64,000 nt of DNA from Sipunculus nudus (GCA_026874595.1 CM049311.1:39018676-39082675); one strand, 5' to 3'; shown: positions 1 to 11,277, counted from the stretch's first letter. Numbers and translations are program-made. The notes: generated by a model from the letters alone, not told the origin.

Positions 1-215
1 AAAATTTCATGAAAAATAGAAATTTTCATGACAAATACACATGAACAGACTTTTTTTTCGCAGTGCCTGCAGATTTTGGCCTGATTTTTGGTGTGTAGGT
101 AGATAATGACCAGATATAGATCGAGTTCGCGTTTCGTCCCAGTTTACCTACTTTTGACCGTTTTACGGCTCCTAAACTTAGAAAATTTCATGAAAAATAG
201 AAATTTTCATGACAA
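1..215 (+). repeat. 180-bp tandem repeat array, left part
   Basis: The window opens inside a 180-bp tandem repeat. The unit holds a fold-back start (AATTTCATG ... TTTTCATGA), a T run, 'CGCAGTGCCTGCAG' and 'TCGAGTTCGCGTTTCGTCCC'. One whole unit (about 33-214) is seen before family E element 1 cuts in at 216. The array resumes at 2528 in the same register, so it was continuous before that insertion. No coding potential is visible. Confidence 0.9.
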
Positions 216-382
216 CCCTTAGCAAAATGAAAAGTTTGCCGCTGCTTTGCTGCAACCGTGCTGCAAAGCAGCAGAAACCAAAATAGGCTGCAAGAAGAGT
301 GTGCAGGAAGGCTGCAGCTAGCTGCATGCTTCCTGCTGCCTGGCAAAGGCTGCAGGAAAGTGTGCAGCAAATCTGAATTGTG

Positions 383-681
383 TGCTGGAAGGTTGCAGGA
401 GGGTCGCGGCTAGCCGAAGTCTCACAGAGTTATTTTAATACTGTGTGCAGGAAGGCTGCAGGAGGGTTGCGGCTAGCCGCAGTCTCACAGAGTTAACTGG
501 ATGCTGTGTGCAGGAAGGCTGCGGGAGGATTGCGGCTAGCCGCAGTCTCATAGAGTAAACTGGATGCTGTGCGCAGGAAGGCTGCGGGAGGGTTGCGGCT
601 AGCCGCAGTCTCATAGAGTCAACTGGATGCTGTGCACAGGAAGGCTGCGCGACGGTTGCGGCTAGCCGCAGTCTTTTACAG
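383..681 (+). repeat. 63-bp repeat with the palindrome TGCGGCTAGCCGCA
   Basis: Five units with an exact 63-bp spacing: GCGGCTAGCC starts at 406, 469, 532, 595 and 658. In most units the centre is the perfect 14-bp palindrome TGCGGCTAGCCGCA. It lies in the left subterminal part of family E copy 1. Four such units occur in copy 2. A repeated palindrome near one end suits a transposase or host-protein binding array; that role is inference. Confidence 0.88.
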
Positions 682-1787
682 TTTTATTTGCCCTACTTTT
701 CCTGTCTTACCCTGCTGTGATTGGCTTAACTGATTTTGGAGGGAAAAGCAGCCATTTTTGCAAAATTAGGAAAAGACAGTGCTTTGTTAGCTCTTCTAAA
801 AATATGAAGATCTGTGCCAAATAGCTCAAGTAAGAGTAATATTCAACAGATCCAGCATGTTCAGAGGACTTATTGGATTAATTAGAACATACAATCAGTT
901 GATGGGAGGAACAGTGAGAGGGTGTTATGTTACTACCACCAGTAAGTTTGAACTACATATTTGTACCCTAAGGGCTGCCGCAGCAAGCATTGATAAAGGG
1001 CTGCCCAGCACTGATAAGATTGATTTTTCCTCAAGTAATTTTATACACAGAAAGTGTAGTATTAAATTTGATTTTGTGTAAAAGTAAAAACTAAGATAAA
1101 TGGTGGGATTGAAAGATGTATTCAAGCTGGAAGGCAGATATATCAAAGGCAGCATGAATAAAATTCTGTGGTTAACGTGTATATCATGCATTTACTGAAC
1201 TCCAATGCATTTTGAGTTTTATTGATTTGAATATGAAACAGTAACTTTAAATAAGGTTTTGTTTTCATCTTCACACAAATTTTAAAATACTTAGGCTAAG
1301 CTTCATTTAAAGTTGATTTGCTAAATTCTGTTTGACGTATGTCTATAGATGTCACCCTAAGTAAATGGGAAATTCCTAACAATATTGAAGTAACCCAATG
1401 TCACTTTGTGGTTCATGTTTCTAGTCCTTGGCCTGACAATAAACTCACCCAGAACTTTTATTCAGCTATGTAGCTACACAACTTCATGCAGGATTCGTGT
1501 GACTGTGTAGTGTGTACTCTGATTCATATTCATCAAGGTGTAATTTCTAACAAAGCTTGATTAAGTTTGGTTTATATTTAAAAGCCATTATGGATTAAGG
1601 TTTAATTGTATGTGCAAATTAAATGGAGTTTCATGAGAGCTTGTTCTGTTGAGTACCTGCATTTATATTTGGAGCAGAGACAGTCACTGACTAATGACAT
1701 GGCATGTCTGCTTGTAAACAATAACTGAGCCCACGTGCTGTTGTTTATACATATCATGGCTAGCTGCTATCTAATTGGCCCCTGCTG

Positions 1788-2400
1788 CAGGAAAGTGTGC
1801 GAGAAGGCTGCGGGAAAGTGTGCAAGAAGGCTGCGGGAAAGTGTGCGAGAAGCTGCAGGAAGTGTTCGAGAAGGCTTCAGGAAAGTGTGCGAGAAGGCTG
1901 CGGGAAAGTGTGCAAGGCTGCAGGAAGTGTGCGAGAAGGCTGCGGGAAAGTGTGCGAGAAGGCTGCGGGAAAGTGTGCGAGAAGCTGCAGGAAGTGTGCA
2001 AGGCGTCAGGAAGTGTGCAAGAAGGCTGCGGGAAAGTGTGCGAGAAGGCTGCGGGAAAGTGTGCGAGAAGGCTGCGGGAAAGTGTGCGAAAAGCTGCAGG
2101 AAGTGTGCAAGGCTGCAGGAAGTGTGCAGGAAGGCTGCAGGAAAGTGTGCAAGAAGGCTGCGGGAAAGTGTGCGAGAAGCTGCAGGAAGTGTGTGAGGCT
2201 GCGGGAAGTATGCGAGAAGGCTGCGGGAAAGTGTGCAAGAAGGCTGCAGGAAAAGGGCTGCGGGAAAAGGGCTGCGGGAAAAGGGCTGCGGGAAGAGTGC
2301 GAGAAAGGCTGCTGGAAGTGTGCGAGAAAGGCTGCGGGAAGGCTGCAGGAAAAGGGCTGCGGGAAGGCTGCAGGAAAAGGGCTGCGGGAACACTGGTTGC
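1788..2400 (+). repeat. 19-23-bp GC-rich array of family E
   Basis: Nearly thirty units of the types GTGTGCGAGAAGGCTGCGGG+AAA (23 bp), GTGTGCGAGAAGCTGCAGGAA (21 bp) and a 19-bp variant, followed by AAGGGCTGCGGG variants. The array lies in the right subterminal part of family E copy 1. Copy 2 has only about eleven units, so the array changes length between copies. Stops are rare in the unit, so several frames on both strands stay open for over 200 codons. That is a by-product of the repeat, not evidence for protein. Confidence 0.88.
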
Positions 2401-2527
2401 AGCAAGCCTGCAGCAAGGTTGCCGCAAACTAATTTGCATGGCAATTTGTGACCTTGCTGCAAGGTTGCTGCAAAGCTGCAGCAAGTTTGCAGCAACTATG
2501 CGCGGCAAGCTCGTTTTTTGCTAAGGG

Positions 2528-3633
2528 AAATACACATGAACGGACTTTTTTTCGCAGTGCCTGCAGATATTGGCCTGATTTTTGGTATGTAGGTAGATAA
2601 TGACTAGATATAGATCGAGTTCGCTTTTCGTCCCAGTTTACCAACTTTTGACCGTTTTACGGCTACTAAACTTAGAAAATTTCATGAAAAATAGAAATTT
2701 TCATGACAAATACACATGAACGGACTTTTTTTTCGCAGTGCCTGCAGATATTGGCCTGATTTTTGGTGTGTAGGTAGATAATGACCAGATATAGATCGAG
2801 TTCGCGTTTCGTCCCAGTTTACCTACTTTTGACCATTTAACGGCTCCTAAACTTAGAAAATTTCACGAAAAATATAAATTTTCATGACAAATACACATGA
2901 ACGGACTTTTTTTCGCAGTGCCTGCAGATATTGGCCTGATTTTTGGTGTGTAGGTAGATAATGACCAGATATAGATCGAGTTCGCGTTTCGTCCCAGTTT
3001 ACCTACTTTTGACCGTTTTACGGCTCCTTAACTTAGAAATTTTCATGAAAAATAGAAATTTTCATGACAAATACACATGAACGGACTTTTTTTCGCAGTG
3101 CCTGCAGATATTGGCCTGATTTTTGGTGTGTAGGTAGATAATGACCAGATATAGATCGAGTTCGCGTTTCGTCCCAGTTTACCTACTTTTGACCATTTAA
3201 CGGCTCCTAAACTTAGAAAATTTCACGAAAAATAGAAATTTTCATGACAAATACACATGAACGGACTTTTTTTCGCAGTGCCTGCAGATATTGGCCTGAT
3301 TTTTGGTATGTAGGTAGATAATGACCAGATATAGATCGAGTTCATGTTTCGTCCCAGTTTACCTACTTTTGACCATTTAACGGCTCCTAAACTTAGAAAA
3401 TTTCACGAAAAATAGAAATTTTCATGACAAATACACATGAACGGACTTTTTTTCGCAGTGCCTGCAGATATTGGCTTGATTTTTGGTATGTAGGTAGATA
3501 ATGACCAGATATAGATCGAGTTCATGTTTCGTCCCAGTTTACCTACTTTTGACCGTTTTACGGCTCCTTAACTTAGAAAATTTCATGAAAAATAGAAATT
3601 TTCATGACAAATGTACATGTACAGCCTTTTTTA
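2528..3633 (+). repeat. 180-bp tandem repeat array, right part
   Basis: Six further units start at 2528, 2708, 2888, 3068, 3248 and 3428, exactly 180 bp apart, then a diverged partial unit runs to the start of the family D Helitron. Units differ by only a few substitutions, so amplification was recent. Two diverged relatives of the unit sit inside the 3' part of the Helitron (about 4615-4960), which suggests the array grew from that element family. Confidence 0.9.
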
Positions 3634-5015
3634 TCCCTCAGCTCATAGGCTGATGGGCTATTGTCGTCACCCAAGCTGTCCGTCTGTCATTCCGTCTTGC
3701 CGTCCGTCTGTCTGTCCATCTGTCTGTCTGTCTGACATCCGTCCGTCCGCTTTTGTTAACTTTTACCTTGTGAGCAGGATTTCTCTTAAAGGATTCACGG
3801 TTGGAATTTTATTTCATCAGTGAAGATCTATATCGATAAAATCTCAGTCAAGTTTGAAGATGGGTGACCTTGACCCATTTTTCTACATTTTAGAGCTGAT
3901 TATAGAAAAATACTCAGAAGCTTATATCTCGGGAACCATTGTGTGGGTTTTCATAAAACTTACTATGATCATTGGAACTGATGGTCTGTAGGTGCTGCAC
4001 AATTTTGGTGGCGCCACCTGCAATTTCTGATTTTTTAATCAATTTTTATCGGATTTTTCAATTTTGGTCTTGTGAGCGGGATATCTCTAAAAGGATTCAC
4101 CGTTGGAATTTTATTTCATCAGTGAAGATGTATATCAACAAAATCTTGGTCAAGTGCAAAGATTGGTGATCTTGACCTATTTTTCTTTGTTTTAGAGCTG
4201 ATTATACAAAAACACTCAGAAGCTTATATCTCAGGAACCATTGTGTGGATTTTCACAAAACTTACTATGATCATTTGGAATGATGGTCTGTTGGTGCTGC
4301 ACAATTTTGGTGGCACCACCTACAATTTCTGATTTTTTAATGAATTTTTATCAGATTTTTCAATTTTGGCCTTTTGTGCAGGATATCTCCAAAGGTATTC
4401 AACACAGGAACTTAATTTCTTCAGTGCTAATGCATGATTTACAAAATTTTGGTCAAGTTCAAAGATAGGTGATCTTGACCTATTTTTCAAGGTCACAGAG
4501 CTTAGTATAGAAAAAAACTTAGGAGCTTATTTCTCAGGAAGCATTTGGTGGATTGTTATGAAACATGGTACATACCTCTCCAATTTAAATTTATCGCTGA
4601 ATAACAGCTTTTGCTTATATTCTAGTTTTGCAATACAATGCTTACAGATACTAACCTAATGTTTGGTCTGTTGGCGCATAATGACCACTCACAGATCAAG
4701 TTCGCGTTTCGTCCCAGTTGACTTATTTTTGACCATATGACAGATCCTGAACATAGAAAATTTCATGAAAGACAGAAATTTTTATGAAAATGCACGTATG
4801 GACTTTTTTTTCACAATGCCTGCAGATACTGGCCTGATTTTTGGCGTGTTGCTTGATAATGAGCCGTTATAGATCGAGTTTGCATTTTGCCCTTGTTGAC
4901 CTACTTTTGACCATATGACACTTCCTGAACTTTAAAAATTTTTACAAAATTTAACAAATTTCTAATTTCTAATTTGCCCCAGGCGGGGCCATTCGTGTCG
5001 TTCCGACACATCTAG
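3634..5015 (+). mobile_element. Family D: non-autonomous Helitron
   Basis: The features of a canonical Helitron are visible. It starts TCCCTCAGC after an A (3633) and ends CTAG (5012-5015) before a T. The stem-loop GTGTCG-TTC-CGACAC sits two bases upstream of that CTAG. A GTCC/GTCT microsatellite follows the 5' end (about 3678-3755). The body has about 2.7 units of a ~301-bp repeat (starting near 3777, 4078 and 4379), then two diverged copies of the 180-bp unit. There is no Rep/helicase coding, so it is non-autonomous. The flank after 5015 is family A sequence. Confidence 0.75.
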
Positions 5016-8000
5016 TTTACGATTTTTTTTCTCTATTTTTGATACCTTTCAAAATGTGAACATCTGTTAACAAGGCACAAATCGTAAAGACTGAACCTAG
5101 AATCTTCATTCTCAACACACTGAGAGACCTATGAAAAGTCTCCATGGAAACCAGAAATTAGGTCTCTGTTACCCATATCCTTCGAGCTATGGGGCCCCAA
5201 AGTACCCCCCAGAAAAGTAAAAATTTCATACAAAAACTTCAATATCTCATTAAATACTTGACTTATGGTCATGAATTTTGGCGTACATATTGATCATGAG
5301 ATGTTCCATCACTTCCTGCAGACTGGTGGTGCCACCTGTATCGTTCAATTTTTTACGAATTTTTTTCTCTATTTTTGAGACCTTTCAAAATGTGAACATC
5401 TGTTAACAAGGCACAAATCGTAAAGACTGGACCTAGAATCTTAATTCTTTACACACTGAGAGGTCCATGAAAAATCTCCTTGGAAACCAGAAATTAGGTG
5501 TCTGTTAACCATATCCTTCGGGCTATGTGGCCCCAAAGTACCCCCAGAGTAGTCAAAATTTTCATACAAAAACTTCAATATCTCAATAACTACATCACTG
5601 ATGGTCATGATTTTTGGCATACATATTGATTATGAGATGTTCCATCAGTTCCTAAAGACTGGTGTCGCCACCTGTATTGTTCGATTTTTTACGATTTTTT
5701 CCTCAATTTTTGAGACCTTTAAGGATGCCGTCATCTGGTAACGTGGCACAAATCGTAACGACTGGACCTAGAATCTTCATTCTCTAGACACTGAGAGACC
5801 TATGAAAAGTCTCCATGGAAACCAGAAATTAGGTTTCTGTTACCCATATCCATTGAGCTATGGGGCCCGAAAGAACCCCCCAGAGTAGTCAAAAATTTCA
5901 TACAAAAACTTCAATATCTCAATAATTACATCACTGATGGTCATGATTTTTGGCATACATATTGATCAAGAGGTGTTCCATCAGTTCCTGCAGACTGGTG
6001 GCACAACCTGTATTCGTTCAGGTTTTTTTATGATTTTTTTCTCTATTTTTGAGACCTTTAAAGATATGAACATCTGTTAACAGGGCACAAATCATAAAAA
6101 CTGGACCTAGAATCTTCATTCTTGACACACAGGGAGACCCATGAAAATTCTCCATGGAAACCTGAAATTAGGTCTCTGTTACCCATATCCTTTAGGCTGT
6201 ATGGCTCCAAGATATCCCCTACAATAATGGAAAATTTGATACAAAAAGTGCAGTATCTCAATAACAACAACACTGATGGTCATGATTTTCGGCATACATA
6301 TTGATCATGAGTTGCTCCATCAGTTTCTGCAGACTGGGTGCGCCACCTCTATTTTTTAAAAATTTTTACGAATTTTTTTTCTCTTTTTTGAGACCTTTAA
6401 AGATGTGGTTATCTGTCAACAGGGTACAAATTGCAACAACTGGACCTAGAAACTTCATTCTTGTCATGCAAGGAGGCCAATGAAGAGCGCCTGTGGAAAC
6501 TTGAAATTAGGTCTCTGTTACCCATATCTTCAAGCTATAGGACTCTGAAGTATCCCTCAGAATAATGGACAATTTGATACAAAAGCTGAAGTATCTGAAA
6601 AACTAATGCGGAGATTATCATGATTCTTTGCATGGATATTGACCATTAAGTGTTTTTATTAGTTTCTGCAGACTGGTGGAGCCACCTGTATTTTTGTATC
6701 CTCCAAAACGAAGTTCTGCAGATACTATGTTTTTGACCGGGTTCCTCCGCCGCCACCACATTTGTTTCCAGAGAGCTCCTCGGAGAAAAATGGACCGATT
6801 TTTTCAAAACTTACACCAATTATCGAGTCACATGTGAACTAGTGCCTAACCAATTTGTGTTGACCTCTGACCTTTCCCCTCTATCCAGCGTCCATTTGTG
6901 CGTCTTGTTTCCACACATAAACCCTCATATCTCGGAACCGATTGACCAATCAGGAAATAAAATTTATGCAAATGTACCCTTGGATTGCTTTATAACATAC
7001 ACAAAAATGGTGGCGCCACCTGTAACCATGTTTGCACAGTGTCCATCTGTTCATCTGCCTTGGGTTAAAATCACTCATATCTCTGCAGTGAATTGACTAA
7101 TTCACCTGAAATTCTTCACGCATATACATCCAGGATAGCTTTCTTGATTTTATGACAGATGGCGCCACCTACATTCACATTCATGCTGATCACATCCAAG
7201 CTCATATCTCGGGAATCGTTTGACCGATTGGGCCAAAATTTTGCATGTGTATAGATCTCACATAGCTCTTTATCATACGCAAAACTGGTGGCGCCATGCA
7301 CCTGCAACCATTTTTGCACAGCATCTGTCTGTTTTCTGCCGTGGGATAATGTCACTCATGTCTCGGCAGTGGTTTGACATATCTGCCTAAAATTTTGCAG
7401 TTTTATACATCCTGGATAGCTTTCTTGATTTTATGACAGGTGGCGCCACCTACATTCTAGTTTATGCTGCAGACATCCGAGCTCATATCTCGGGAACCGT
7501 TTGAACGATTGGGCCAAAATTTTGCATGTGTATAGATCTCTCATAGGTCTTTATCATACACAAAACTTGAGGGGCCACCTGCAACCATTTTTGCACAGCG
7601 TCTGTCTGTTTGTCTGCCGTGGGCTAAAATCACTCATATACATGTAGTGGTTTGACTTTTCTGCCTAAAATTTTGCATATGTATACAACTTGGACAGCTC
7701 TCTGGATTTGTGGTAGGTGGCACAACCTACATACACATTTAGACTGCAGACATCCATGCTAATATGCAACATACCTCACTCTATTTCCCCTTGCCAGTCA
7801 ATCCATGCCTCACTTCAACTGTTCCACTCTGATTTTGGCGGATACATGTAGTCACTTGTCGGCTACCCGTATTCTAGTTTTTAAAGTTTACACATTTTTT
7901 CTCTATTTTTGAGATATATAAATACAGACTAAATCTTGGCCCTTTGGTTAATCTGTTTGATGCTTCAGTTGAATGGGTATATACTACCATTCTGAAGATA

Positions 8001-8063
8001 AAATTTCCTTTTGCGAATCTCTTCCCAGTCAGCTGAGCGTCTTGACCCATGGGTCACTTGTTC
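5016..8063 (+). mobile_element. Family A copy 1: Helentron-type element, 5' end not seen
   Basis: About five units of a ~333-bp repeat, each with 'CTCTATTTTTGAGACCTTT', a CAAATCGTAA...GACCTAGAATCTTC block and GGTGGCGCCACC or a relative. A Helitron interrupts it at 6699-7877. It ends with the family A 3' signature: subterminal GTCAGCTGAGC, then the palindrome GACCCATGGGTC, then CTTGTT (8058-8063). Offset subterminal inverted repeats plus a terminal palindrome match the published layout of Helentron-derived interspersed elements (HINEs). The 5' hairpin is not seen; it may lie left of the nested D element and the 180-bp array. Confidence 0.65.
6699..7877 (+). mobile_element. Family C copy 1: non-autonomous Helitron nested in family A
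   Basis: It starts TCCTCCAAAACGAAG after an A (6698) and ends with hairpin arms GTAGTC/GGCTAC followed by CCGTATTCTAG (CTAG at 7874-7877) before TTTTT. The sequence on either side joins into a normal family A unit (…CACCTGTATTTTTG + TTTTTAAAGTTTAC…CTCTATTTTTGAG), so this is an A|T insertion with a recognisable empty site. The interior holds three to four modules of about 240 bp with GGTGGCGCCACC and 'TTTTGCATGTGTATA'. No protein is encoded. Confidence 0.8.
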
Positions 8064-8175
8064 CTGTTAAAGATATCAGCTAAATAATGCAATTAATAAA
8101 TACATTTATTGGCAGAAACTTTAAACTTGTGTATATTGAATCAGCAATATGAAAATATTATTTAACTAGTTTTTT
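8064..8175. other. Spacer between two family A elements
   Basis: About 110 bp of AT-rich sequence with no recognisable gene or repeat. Confidence 0.5.
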
Positions 8176-9090
8176 GCTCAGATGACTATAAGTCATCTGA
8201 GCTATAGTTATGGTCCATTGTCCATCATCCGTCCATCCGAACGTTTGTCATGCAGTCAGTCTGTCTATTCATTTGTCCATAAGACTGGAATGTTTTGAAA
8301 CCATTAGACCTATGAATAAAAAATTTGGCATAATGTTAGATCTCCCAAAGATCTCCTACCAAGCCGAAAACTGGGTCTTTGCTACTTTGTTCCTTTCAGA
8401 AATTAAGGACAGAAACCTCAATTTCCTTTAAAATCCTTTTATCACACTTCAGGACTGCCTAATACCAACACCACTTATCTTTATTTCTTTATATTTACCA
8501 TAAATATTCCCATATATAGTTCCTATGTACATGCCAGAAATTACGTCAGTATATTAAATAATTTATTAAAGAAATGGGCCCAAACATAATGCACTTAGTT
8601 AAATATTGAGAAAGATATTTACTCGCTGATTAACATGATAATTGTTGAAGCTAGAGACTTCTTTTACAGGGATGTAACTTTATGTAATCCTGATTCAATT
8701 GTATTCCTAAAATTAGATCTGAATATTGTAAATGTTTTAAGTTATTAGCATAAATAAAAAATCAGTACCTTAAGTTTTGGCCAACTTTGACCAAGGCACT
8801 TTTTTCCCCTGTAAGTACATTTGATGTAATTTTCACAACAGGTACTCATAAGGATTAATCTGTTAAATTCTAAAATTTGAATATAAAAGCTAAAAAATTA
8901 GGCTAGTTATTTTTTTTTTATAGTTTTTTTCAGAGACTCTATTCATTTGCATTGTTTAGCTCCAGGCTGCCCACTTCTGGTCATTACAGCCCTGCTTGTT
9001 TAACCTTATTAGTGATGCAACACTGATAGAGCATCCCTGCTGTGACAGGTGTACAGTTATTCTCATGTCACATCCCCCCCCCCCCCCCCA
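8171..9090 (+). mobile_element. Family A copy 2: Helentron-type element, 5' part
   Basis: It opens with a perfect 12-bp-arm hairpin, GCTCAGATGACT-ATA-AGTCATCTGAGC (8176-8202), then a short GTCC-type stretch, then the body shared with copies at 34478, 43518, 50867 and 52696 ('ATTTGGCATAATGTTAGAT', 'TACCATAAATATTCC', 'GGGCCCAAACATAATGCACTT'). From about 8940 to 9090 it also matches about 51555-51685. A 3' signature for this family appears only at 11240-11277; whether 9090-11240 belongs to the same insertion is unknown. Confidence 0.7.
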
Positions 9091-10365
9091 CCAAATGTAT
9101 TGCAATAATTGTTATTGTTTGAACTGTATTTCTTTAATTGTAAAGCTGTTTCCACTCCAATATACAAAACTTTTCTTGAAATAGTAATTCAAGGAGTAAT
9201 CAAGAAAATATGCCATGTTGTGGTAATTTAGCATTTTTAATGAAATTAATATCCTTTTAAATAATTTAAGCAAATTAAAATATAATTTAACCCATCAGTA
9301 GGCATAATTTGATAATATATGAGCCAAATCATGGATAAATAAAGGTGCAATTTAGAGTTCTGAATTCTGAATCAAGTGTTTTTTTCAGTTATTTATTGTT
9401 TTGCAAATTTAAAAAATATATTATACAAATAATTATAATTATACAAAAATAAATAAATATATCTGTGTGCATAAAGAGATGTTACTTGACTAAATAAGCT
9501 TTAAAAGTTTATGCAATTTAGATTTGTGAATCAACTTAAATGTTCAGATATATATGTTTACTGTAAATATATAGTAAAATTTATAAACTTTTTAAAAATA
9601 TATAGTAAAATTTATAAAATTTATAAAATAAATGTAATAAGAAAAAATGAGGATATATTGCAAACATTTGTTCATTATTTTCCTGCCTCAGTAAAAATTC
9701 AAGTGATTTGATTTGTTTTTCCATCTCTTTTCTGTTTTTAAATAGATAATAACTATGAATAAACTTAATTTCCTGTTAGCACTGTTGAATTAAATTTCAT
9801 ATCCTCTATGTATATGCAAGGTTGTTTACACTTCCATCATCCCCCCCCCCCATTCCCTTGCCACTGAGTCATTGCACCTGAGTTCTTGGGACAACAGTTA
9901 TAATATTAATAACAGTCATCTTTTATGGTGTTGACTTTATACAAGGGGTTAACTATTAATGTCATTAATACTCATTGCATCAGTACCACAGGACCACTCT
10001 TTAAGTGATTTAATTGAGATGAATAAAAGCACTGCAGGTGTGCAAGTTTGAGGTGTGGGAATAGCTGCCCCAACCGTCAAATCACGCTTGTCAGAACCTT
10101 CCACCATGTTTCCCATAACTACATAAAAGCCAGACAATCCTGGAGAATTGTCAGAGAGCCTGTCATAACCGTGATGTCTAAATATTAAAACCCCCATGTT
10201 ATATAGCAAATAATGCAACCTGTAAGGAATGTGGGATCCAGTGGTGACACTTTTACGTTGACATTTTCGTTCCATGTAATAAAAGGATAATGTTTATTTA
10301 TTGCTCTTTCTTGAAATGTTATTTTCTCCTGGATTTCTCTGGCTTTGTCCTCTCTGATTCATCTT
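9091..10365. other. AT-rich intergenic or upstream stretch
   Basis: No gene seen. It holds a C tract at 9841-9851 (another at 9074-9089 ends the preceding element) and very AT-rich sequence around 9400-9640. Short open frames on both strands have no recognisable domain. Confidence 0.5.
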
Positions 10366-10374
10366 GCTACTTCT

Positions 10375-10839
10375 TATGCTCTTTACACAGTGCTTTACCC
10401 TTAGGCCAACTACCTATATCGTAGGCGCTGTTTGTTATGACCTTGTATCCTGAACTCTACACCAGACGGGAGCACTGTATTTTGGTCCAGTCAGATGAGA
10501 CCCTGTGCTAGAACAAAACTGTTTACCAGCCAAGCGAGGAATACACGAAGCCAATGTTGTTCATTTCGTTTTGAGTGACAGCTCATCGGCGACCGTTTGA
10601 ACAGGCCACAGGCTCAGAGAATATTGCCCCCACACATGGTTTCTGGGCAGAGCCTGATGCCTGTCAAGTGTTTGTTGACTTGCATTTGGTTGGCGGCTTG
10701 TCACATCAGCAGTTTTTTCAGCAGATAGGTCAATGTGTACCACCTGGTATGTAAGTTCATCATAAACAGTCAAAGCAGGCAGCGGTAAAAATCAGTAGCT
10801 TCTTTAGAAGCACAAGATTTCCGATGCCTCTGGAACGTA
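10375..10839 (-). mobile_element. TIR element with 9-bp TSD, family M-a copy 1
   Basis: The 9-bp direct repeat GCTACTTCT lies at 10366-10374 and 10840-10848. Between them the element runs from TATGCTCTTTACAC to GGAACGTA; the ends are short imperfect inverted repeats (TATGCTC against TACGTTC). A subterminal palindrome GCTTCTTTAGAAGC lies near the right end. A second copy in the opposite orientation is at 53821-54519. It is GC- and CpG-richer than its surroundings and has no transposase. TSDs of 9-10 bp point to a Mutator-like or Merlin-like parent; that assignment is inference. Confidence 0.8.
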
Positions 10840-10848
10840 GCTACTTCT

Positions 10849-11239
10849 TGGCATTTCTGACTGATCCCAAAGTCTGTGAAAACATGGTTCCAACCACACA
10901 CAGGTGTTCAGTTGCATGCAGTTTATAAAAACTAATCTGGTTCTTGAAAATAAATGTTATTTTGAACATGGACAAACTCTAAAGATACCAGTTTCCCAAG
11001 AAAATACACTTCAAGGGCTTGCTTGTCAGTGAACCAAATTAATGGAAAACTTGCATATCATAATATCACGATAATAGGAAAGGGGGGTTGAGTACCGTAG
11101 CTGTCAGATATCATGAAAATACCTGATACCGGGTAACAGTCCCAACCCTAATCATGTCAACCATTCATGGCCTGAATTACCTCTTCTTCTCAGACTTTAT
11201 CTCCATTTGATATTATTTTAGATTTTTACCTATAAGGTC
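10849..11239. other. No gene seen
   Basis: Ordinary AT-rich sequence between the M-a element and a family A 3' end. Nothing recognisable. Confidence 0.4.
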
Positions 11240-11277
11240 AACCTCAGCTGAGCACAGTGACCCATGGGTCCCTTGTT
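11240..11277 (+). mobile_element. Family A 3' terminus
   Basis: CTCAGCTGAGC, a short spacer, GACCCATGGGTC and CCTTGTTTT reproduce the family A end. It may close the element that opens at 8176, which would then be about 3.1 kb with an M-a insertion inside, or it may be a separate remnant. Confidence 0.6.

Larger units (their letters stand above)
216..2527 (+). mobile_element. Family E copy 1: TIR element with two internal tandem arrays
   Basis: A 2.3-kb element bounded by imperfect terminal inverted repeats: CCCTTAGCAAAA at the left and TTTTGCTAAGGG at the right, with partial matching inward to GCCGC. It interrupts the 180-bp array. Uninterrupted neighbouring units read GACAAATACAC, whereas here the flanks are GACAA and AAATACAC, so the target duplication is AA. 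Inside are a ~63-bp array (about 383-681), a core of about 1.1 kb without a plausible gene, and an array of 19-23-bp units (about 1788-2400). A second, inverted copy lies at 60447-62205. Subterminal repeats and a 2-bp duplication recall CACTA/EnSpm elements, but the ends are not CACTR, so I leave the superfamily open. No transposase is present, so it is non-autonomous. Confidence 0.85.

Noticed and set aside
857-1191. Shared 74- to 101-codon frames in the family E core (also at 61280-61585)
   Set aside because: The similarity between copies is at the DNA level across the whole core. Frame lengths differ, both strands are open, and no known domain is visible.
1735-2524. Overlapping open frames of 150-250 codons on both strands, rich in Cys, Arg and Ser/Leu
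   Set aside because: They are open because the 19-23-bp repeat unit has few stops in any frame. Frames on both strands are equally long, and copy 2 (60307-60814) shows different lengths. No domain is present.
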